Of a stretch of DNA of 64,000 nucleotides, positions 58,860 through 64,000 are shown in pieces. Under the pieces are notes generated by a model. It did not search any database, was not told where the DNA came from, and saw only the letters and a list, made by a program, of their open reading frames with translations. Within the stretch, counting starts at the first letter, position 1; each line of letters starts with the position of its first letter. The DNA is from Eremomyces bilateralis CBS 781.70 (taxonomy: Eukaryota > Ascomycota > Dothideomycetes > Eremomycetales > Eremomycetaceae), in NCBI RefSeq assembly GCF_010015585.1, contig NW_022985089.1, positions 188,524 through 252,523 on the forward strand, written 5' to 3'. Position numbers and translations under genes: made by a program.

Positions 58860-60829
58860 CTATATCTCGTCTCTCTCATATAAAGCATCTCTTCCAGGGA
58901 ATTTGAACTGCCAGCTCCGCCTCGTGATCGGCAATCCGAGCCAAAAGTCCCAGAGCCGACTCGATTCAAGGATGATGATATTCCATCTAGTCTTGTTAGT
59001 TCGGAGCGAAAGACCTCTGGGGTAGATACCACTCACAATCGGCCAGGGAACGCAATCCAGCTCTTCAGCACGAACTTATATGCTCGCCACACCAAATCCA
59101 CTTCCTCCCAGAATATCTCTATGGTCGTCAACCCTTTGCTTGGGCGCCTCGAAAAGTCTGGATATCCATCATCGTCCACCTTTTCTCCTTTCTTTCTCGT
59201 TGCCGGCGATCCGCTACTCTTCGACTCCTCAACCCGCTCTCGATGCGTCTTATTCTGCACCACCGGCCTGCCCACCCGCTCCTCGAGCATATGTCGAAAC
59301 TGCTGCACCGCATGCAAACTCCTACTCACCCTCCCCAGCGTATTCACCAGCGCTACCAGCTCCGTTCTCCGGAGTGGCGGGTCTTTGCTCGGGTCGTTCT
59401 CGTCGAATTCGAACAAAACCTTCAGCGCGGTGCCGTAGCCGGCCGTCTGAAGTTTGCCCCACAGTCGGCACTTGTCGCAGCCGACACAGTCCATGATGCG
59501 GCTGATGTTGCGGAACCGGTTGCGGAAATCTTCCTTGAGCCCGACGGCGTCGGGGGACTGGAACATGACGGTCTCGTCGAAGATCTCGTGGCCGGACGGG
59601 ATCGCGTCCGCGAGGCTCAGGACGAGGCGTTTCGTCAGGCGATCTTGCTCGGGGTCGGCGGAGCAGTATTTGTAGTTCGTGACGTGATTGCGAAGCTTCG
59701 AGGTGGCGCGGAGGAGGAGGGCGTAGTTGAAGTACATGTTGGAGAGGCGCTCCGGGTAGTCATGGAGACGGGCGAGATAGCATTCGAGGTTCGGGCCCCA
59801 TTGCCCGGTCGTTTGGTTGAGGTAGTCGGCGCAGATGTGCGCGGTGATGGAGGTGTGCATGCCGCTGACAACGCGGTAGAAGACTCGCTTTTCGATGCAG
59901 GAATCCTCGAACTCGAGTCCGTCGAGCTGGGAGGTGGCTTTCCCCTTGGCGATTGCGTTTTGGACTTGTTGCTGCACGCCTTGCTCATGTAGCACGCTCC
60001 GGAGATCGCGGGCCGCTTGAGCTTGGAAGAGGCTGCCTTCCCAAGTACTGGACTCTTCGCTGATTCCAACCTCAGCGGGTTCTTTCGTGAAGCAGTTTTC
60101 ACCATATATGGTTTCCCACACCTGCTGAGCCCCCACTCCGGCATAGCCTGTGAATCGCTCGGGGTTATCCACCAAGCTGACGTAGTCGCCCTTGGAGGAA
60201 GCTCGTTCGTCTTCCGGGATGCAGTAGTCTCGTTCGTCGCATTCGTCGTCCGACTCTAAGACACATGTTTCTTCCACACTTTCCCCTAGCTCGCCCTGTA
60301 GAGGACGATCTGACTCTCGCGCCCCCTGCTCTCTCCTGCCTGGATGAGTGGCCTTAGGACCCTCCAACTTCCCCAGCTCACTTGCTCTCCATACCAACGG
60401 GATGTCTTCCTCATTGTCTAGCGTATTCACAGCGCAGGCTATATTCCCGCACATCTCATTTTCTTCGGACCAGAAGGGGCATTTCTTGTTATACAGGTTT
60501 ACTCGGTAGTAGGAGAAGAAGTCGGTATTCTGCGTGATCGATTGGACGTAGGGTTGAAGGATCGAATTGAGGTTCTCTAAGGTGGAATAAGTGGCACAGG
60601 CATCTGATACCACTGCGCCTGGTTCGAACTGAAAGGAAGATGGTTTAGTTCCTGGCCGACCTCCACGACCGACGGTTGCCGCTTTTTGGACTCTTTGGCT
60701 TACCGCGCAGACATTTGGGCTGGGATCCGTCACGCTGGAGGACGGTGTGCCTCTTGCGTCCTCGCCAGCATGTGTAGAGCCTAACAAGGTGAATACCGCC
60801 AGGTAAAATACCCTTGCTGCGGACTTCAT
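58860..60829 (-). CDS. ERO1: ER oxidoreductin ERO1
   Basis: Three exons: 60829-60704, 60628-59037 and 58986-58860. The introns are 75 nt (60629-60703, in frame and without stops) and 50 nt (58987-59036). Product 614 residues. Ero1 is the FAD-dependent oxidase that passes disulfides to PDI in the ER lumen. A signal peptide is visible (VFYLAVFTLLGSTHAG). Markers are DFFSYYRVNLYNKKCPFW, VFYRVVSGMHTSITAHI, the active-site CVGCDKC (Cys423, 426 and 429) and CRLWGKLQTAGYGTALK. Removing the last intron adds the family-typical end LWNIIILESSRLWDFWLGLP and RRSWQF; without it the protein would stop at GRL. The region around 195-240 is an acidic loop. Confidence 0.95.
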
Positions 60830-61615
60830 ACTTGCAGACACGACCTGTGACTACCGTGCCCAAATGTCAGCGTCTTGTATATAGATTGCCATTTTCGAGA
60901 GAGGACTGAAAACAAGAGGAAGATATAGGCTTTCAACACCCAAGTATACATTATCTCTTCTTTGAGGCCACGGGGCAGCCGTTTCAAGCCGGCTGGGATA
61001 AAGGAAACACTTACAGTTTTGGGCGAATCGGCTTGAAGCGTACAGAGATCTCCTTCCGGACAGCGAGGGCTTTGACAAAGATTATTCGGGGTCCATGGCT
61101 AGTGAGCTCCAAGGACCTTAGTGCGGAGAGTGAACAGATTAAATATCAACCTGGAGAAACCAGGATGGGAAGCAGTACTCCGGCAGTAAATTAAAGCCAG
61201 GTTGCAGATTGATCTGATATCAAGATCAATCCACTGTGGCATGACATCGCCATTGGGATCCCGTACGCCCGTCAGCCACAGCGGAAGTCGCGTTCGGCAT
61301 CCCTGACTCGCGTATTCCGATGCGCTATGATTGGAAATCACCGGTTCATGTCGCCGCCGTCACGTGCTGATATTGCCCAAGAAGTGGGTCTCCATAATCC
61401 TAGCACGTGACTTCAATTTCCTTGCACACCATAAAACTTCTGCATCAACATTTTGAATCTGCTTCATGAGTTTCATCCCCCATCATTTGGGTCGTCTATT
61501 CAAATTTCCCTTGTGAATTGCGCCTTTGGAATATTGCGAGCGTTGTGAAGCATCTGAATTTTAGCGAGTCTTAAGATCTGGCCTGTTATCACGCATTTTC
61601 TCCATAATCCCTACA
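60830..61615. promoter_or_regulatory. Divergent region ERO1 / rhodanese gene with two CACGTG boxes
   Basis: 786 bp between two starts facing apart. CACGTG occurs at 61361-61366 and 61404-61409, about 210-250 bp upstream of the rhodanese gene. CACGTG is a bHLH/bZIP-type core; which gene it serves is not known. Confidence 0.4.
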
Positions 61616-62179
61616 ATGTCTTCACAGCCGCAGTGGTGGGATTCATATCCCGCGCCAACTACAACTCCCCCTGTGTTTGGCCGCGAGGAACTCCTCCGCC
61701 TTTTCCAAACCCTGGGCGGCGATGTCCTGTCTGCAGGCCTGCTTCTTGTCGATGTCAGAAGGACGGACTATGAAGGTGGTCTTATCAAGGGCTCGATGAA
61801 CCTTCCTGCTCACTCCTTCTACCTGAACCGCGCTCCGCTGTACAAGCTGTGCCTCGGTGATGGCGTCACCGGCATCTCTCGAGTTGTCTTCTTTTGCGGA
61901 TCCTGTGGGAGTCGGGGGCCACGCGCCGCAGGCTGGTTTGCTGACTATGTCGCCCAACGGGCACAAGAGGACGGGATACCTGAAAGTATCAAGGTCTACA
62001 CGCTTGAGGGTGGGATCAAGGGGTGGGTCAAGGGAGGGCCGGAGTACATCCAGTTCATGGATGCTTTCGAGCCCACCTATTGGAAGCCAGTTGAGGATCA
62101 GGACTCCAAGCAAGGCGATAAGCCGGTTGCAAAGCCACAGGGAGCTCCGGATTCGAAGAGCAGCGAGGGAGCGGCTTAG
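61616..62179 (+). CDS. Rhodanese-fold protein, Cdc25/Acr2-type
   Basis: One exon from ATG 61616 to the stop at 62177-62179, 187 residues. A single rhodanese domain spans about 20-150: LLLVDVRRTDYEGGLIKGSMNLPAHS is the conserved first part, and VVFFCGSCGSRGPRAAGW is the active loop. Cys94 to Arg100 gives a C-x5-R loop, the size found in Cdc25 phosphatases and Acr2-type arsenate reductases, rather than the six-residue loop of sulfurtransferases. The small size resembles fission yeast Ibp1 and yeast Acr2/Ych1. The C-terminal 35 residues are Lys/Ser-rich and probably disordered. The substrate (phosphoprotein or arsenate) cannot be decided from sequence. Confidence 0.85.
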   Translation: MSSQPQWWDSYPAPTTTPPVFGREELLRLFQTLGGDVLSAGLLLVDVRRTDYEGGLIKGSMNLPAHSFYLNRAPLYKLCLGDGVTGISRVVFFCGSCGSRGPRAAGWFADYVAQRAQEDGIPESIKVYTLEGGIKGWVKGGPEYIQFMDAFEPTYWKPVEDQDSKQGDKPVAKPQGAPDSKSSEGAA

Positions 62180-63734
62180 CACGATCTAAGCGACCATGGG
62201 AGGCCTGAACTCGGTCTCCTGTGGCGAGTATGTTATCAATGGTACGTGGTCTCCGTGTTTCCTTTCCTTCAATGTTTGTCAAGTGATGAGTACACACCAT
62301 AGTGGTTTTAGGAAGAGCCGTATGAGGGGCGGTGGCATCGACATATGCCCTGCTATCTATGCTTACAAGATGGTTTCTGATAACAAACACTCGAGTTTTG
62401 CAGCCAGCGCTTTCTGTACTTATCAGTGCTAACTTTACTCAAGAATAGGCATGGCTTTTTGTCTCTGGGCCATAAAAGGCTAGAGCACTACGTTGGACGG
62501 AGGCGCAATGGGACTTTTCGTACCGACTTTTCCTAGTCTTTGATGGCATTCCACGAACTCCAGATGTAGGTCATAATCGCATCATCACGGCCCCGACTAA
62601 ATTGCGACGACGTGAGATCGTTCACAAATTCATGGACTGCAGATGTGCGTCCACGGCGGATTGATTATTGGAGACGTCCGCATTGCACTCGCTGCAAGGA
62701 TCCAAACTCCCTGCAGACTGAAAGCGGCCACTCCATCGCTCAAGTGACTTTGACCGCGGGTAGCACACCACTCTGTGCTTCTCACTCTCTTAGTATTCCT
62801 TCGATGCTACCATAATCTCTGAATATCAGGTGGTGGGATCATGGACAAGTCCAATTTCATCACAGGTTTCATCAGAGAGACTGCCTGTCAGGGCCGAAGT
62901 ATCTTGACGTGGTTTGAAACTGTTCTTTCCCCTGTCGCCGTTACTTGAGGATTTGGCATGCCTGCAAGCAGGTTATTGATACCGTACATTCCTGTTACTT
63001 CCACCTCCAACATACCTGCAACCACACTCGTTTCCGTTTCCATGCAACATAGTTTGCCTTAGTTAGCTTAACCTCCCCATGTGCGTGATGGGACACCAGC
63101 TATGCTGAGAGTTGGGGCGAATCGGAGGTACTTTGACTTCAAACCAACTCAGACTCTCCACACACGTTATGATTTTTATAGTTTTATATCAATTGCGCTC
63201 TTCAGCCACTTTTCAATATGCGGGACTATGTCTACCTTAAATATTACGAAAGCCTGTTTGCCAGTCCGCTGATTTCCACAGAGTGTACGGAGCGCACTTC
63301 AGACGCTGCGACAATATTTCTATGCTACAACGCCACCATCATCGTCTTTTCGTTTTAAAAGGTTCATGAAAATGACCAATCTAAGTCACGATCCCGCTAT
63401 AATGCTAGAAAGTCTTCGTCTAAAGTGTGTGTGATATGGGAAGCAACTTCAAACACTTCCACTACGCAGGTCGGTACTTGCGGCCGATCAAACTTCCGAT
63501 TTCTGCGGCCCATACAGTCATGGGACTATTATGACATGTAGTTTTTAAAGTAAATTGGCTCTGTCCAGCCAATCTCTCTAATTCGACGCTTGACCTTGCG
63601 TGAAAGAACAGGCCACCAGCCCATAACGTCGCAATCTCCCTGCGTAGAGGAACGAGTCACTCAGCATATTCGAAAGCAAGCTAATTGAAGTCTGGGTGAC
63701 TGATAAGATCTAATACGCTCCTCCCAAAGAAGTA
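62180..63734. other. 1.55 kb gene-poor region
   Basis: No supported gene, tRNA or repeat. Only short open frames without family resemblance were seen. Confidence 0.4.
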
Positions 63735-64000
63735 TCAACCTTCATATTCTAATCGCCACGCGCTCAACGCCGCGGAGCAAGAAAGAAAATGGGGATGATT
63801 AACTCCCAATACCTGCTTCCGTAGCTTTGCACATTCATCCATTAACTGGAGAGCTTTCGTCTGCTGTCCCATCGCTTTCCATGTAAATGATAGGTTGTTC
63901 ATGCTGCTCAGCGTGTCTGGATGCTCCGCGCCAAGCACCCTCTTTCTCGTCTCCATCACTTGCACCTCCAGCTCTTCGGCCTCCTTCCATCGGCCTTGAT
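63735..64000 (-). CDS. C-terminal end of a TPR (kinesin light chain type) protein, partial
   Basis: The minus-strand frame is open from the right edge of the window to the stop at 63735-63737, about 87 residues. It contains one full and one partial kinesin-light-chain-type TPR: GRWKEAEELEVQVMETRKRV and LGAEHPDTLSSMNNLSFTW, then GQQTKALQLMDECAKLRKQV and LGVNHP. This repeat type (42-residue period, LGxEHPDTL motif) is most often the C-terminal sensor of fungal NLR-like proteins with an NB-ARC or similar core, or of TPR-only proteins. The N-terminal domains lie outside the window, so the architecture cannot be stated. Confidence 0.85.
   Translation of the reverse strand, partial: QGRWKEAEELEVQVMETRKRVLGAEHPDTLSSMNNLSFTWKAMGQQTKALQLMDECAKLRKQVLGVNHPHFLSCSAALSAWRLEYEG

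Noticed and set aside
59243-59992. 249-codon plus-strand open frame
   Set aside because: Antisense to the conserved core of ERO1.

Overview
This is a 64 kb piece of nuclear DNA from a filamentous ascomycete (Pezizomycotina). The evidence is intron-split genes with short introns (46-75 nt, GT..AG, often with a CTAAC/CTGAC-like branch site), a HET-domain gene, an NLR-type TPR tail, a cutinase, and fungal versions of housekeeping proteins. The class cannot be fixed by eye; Eurotiomycetes-like is a guess. Exon coordinates were worked out by hand from splice signals and reading frame, and most multi-exon models close to an exact multiple of three.

Left part, 0-24.6 kb, mostly conserved genes: the end of farnesyl diphosphate synthase (ERG20, +), MCM5 (-), an unknown fungal protein (-), GTP cyclohydrolase I (-), a 2.7 kb stretch with no confident gene, the RS-rich CTD kinase CTK1 (+), a frameshifted short-chain dehydrogenase relic (+), a HET-domain protein (-), a 3 kb gap, a serine-rich disordered protein (+), an Mgr3-like mitochondrial TPR protein (-), and an HMCES/SRAP abasic-site protein (+) that shares a promoter region with it.

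Middle part, 24.8-47.5 kb, accessory in character: cutinase (-), a MmgE/PrpD protein with an apparent signal peptide (+), a type-B carboxylesterase (+), an SGNH hydrolase (+) and a GT1 glycosyltransferase lacking its C-terminal end (+). Then come a 1048-residue fusion of a degenerate isochorismatase domain to an AlkB-like dioxygenase (+), a poorly resolved minus-strand hypothetical region, an LSB1-like SH3 protein (-), a methyltransferase (+) and a membrane protein (+), separated by long gene-poor gaps.

Right part, 48.5-64 kb, compact housekeeping genes: UBA3 (-), which appears to contain a 6-nt microexon; TEL2 (+); SNU114 (-); ERG10 (+); ERO1 (-); a rhodanese/Cdc25-type protein (+); and the C-terminus of a TPR protein running off the right edge (-). 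The conserved genes serve DNA replication and repair (MCM5, HMCES, AlkB fusion), transcription and splicing (CTK1, SNU114), checkpoint kinase stability (TEL2), neddylation (UBA3), sterol synthesis (ERG20, ERG10), pteridine synthesis (GTP cyclohydrolase) and ER oxidative folding (ERO1). They are not an operon-like unit. The most unusual items are the pseudo-isochorismatase/AlkB fusion, the UBA3 microexon, and the hydrolase/PrpD neighbourhood at 24.8-35 kb.
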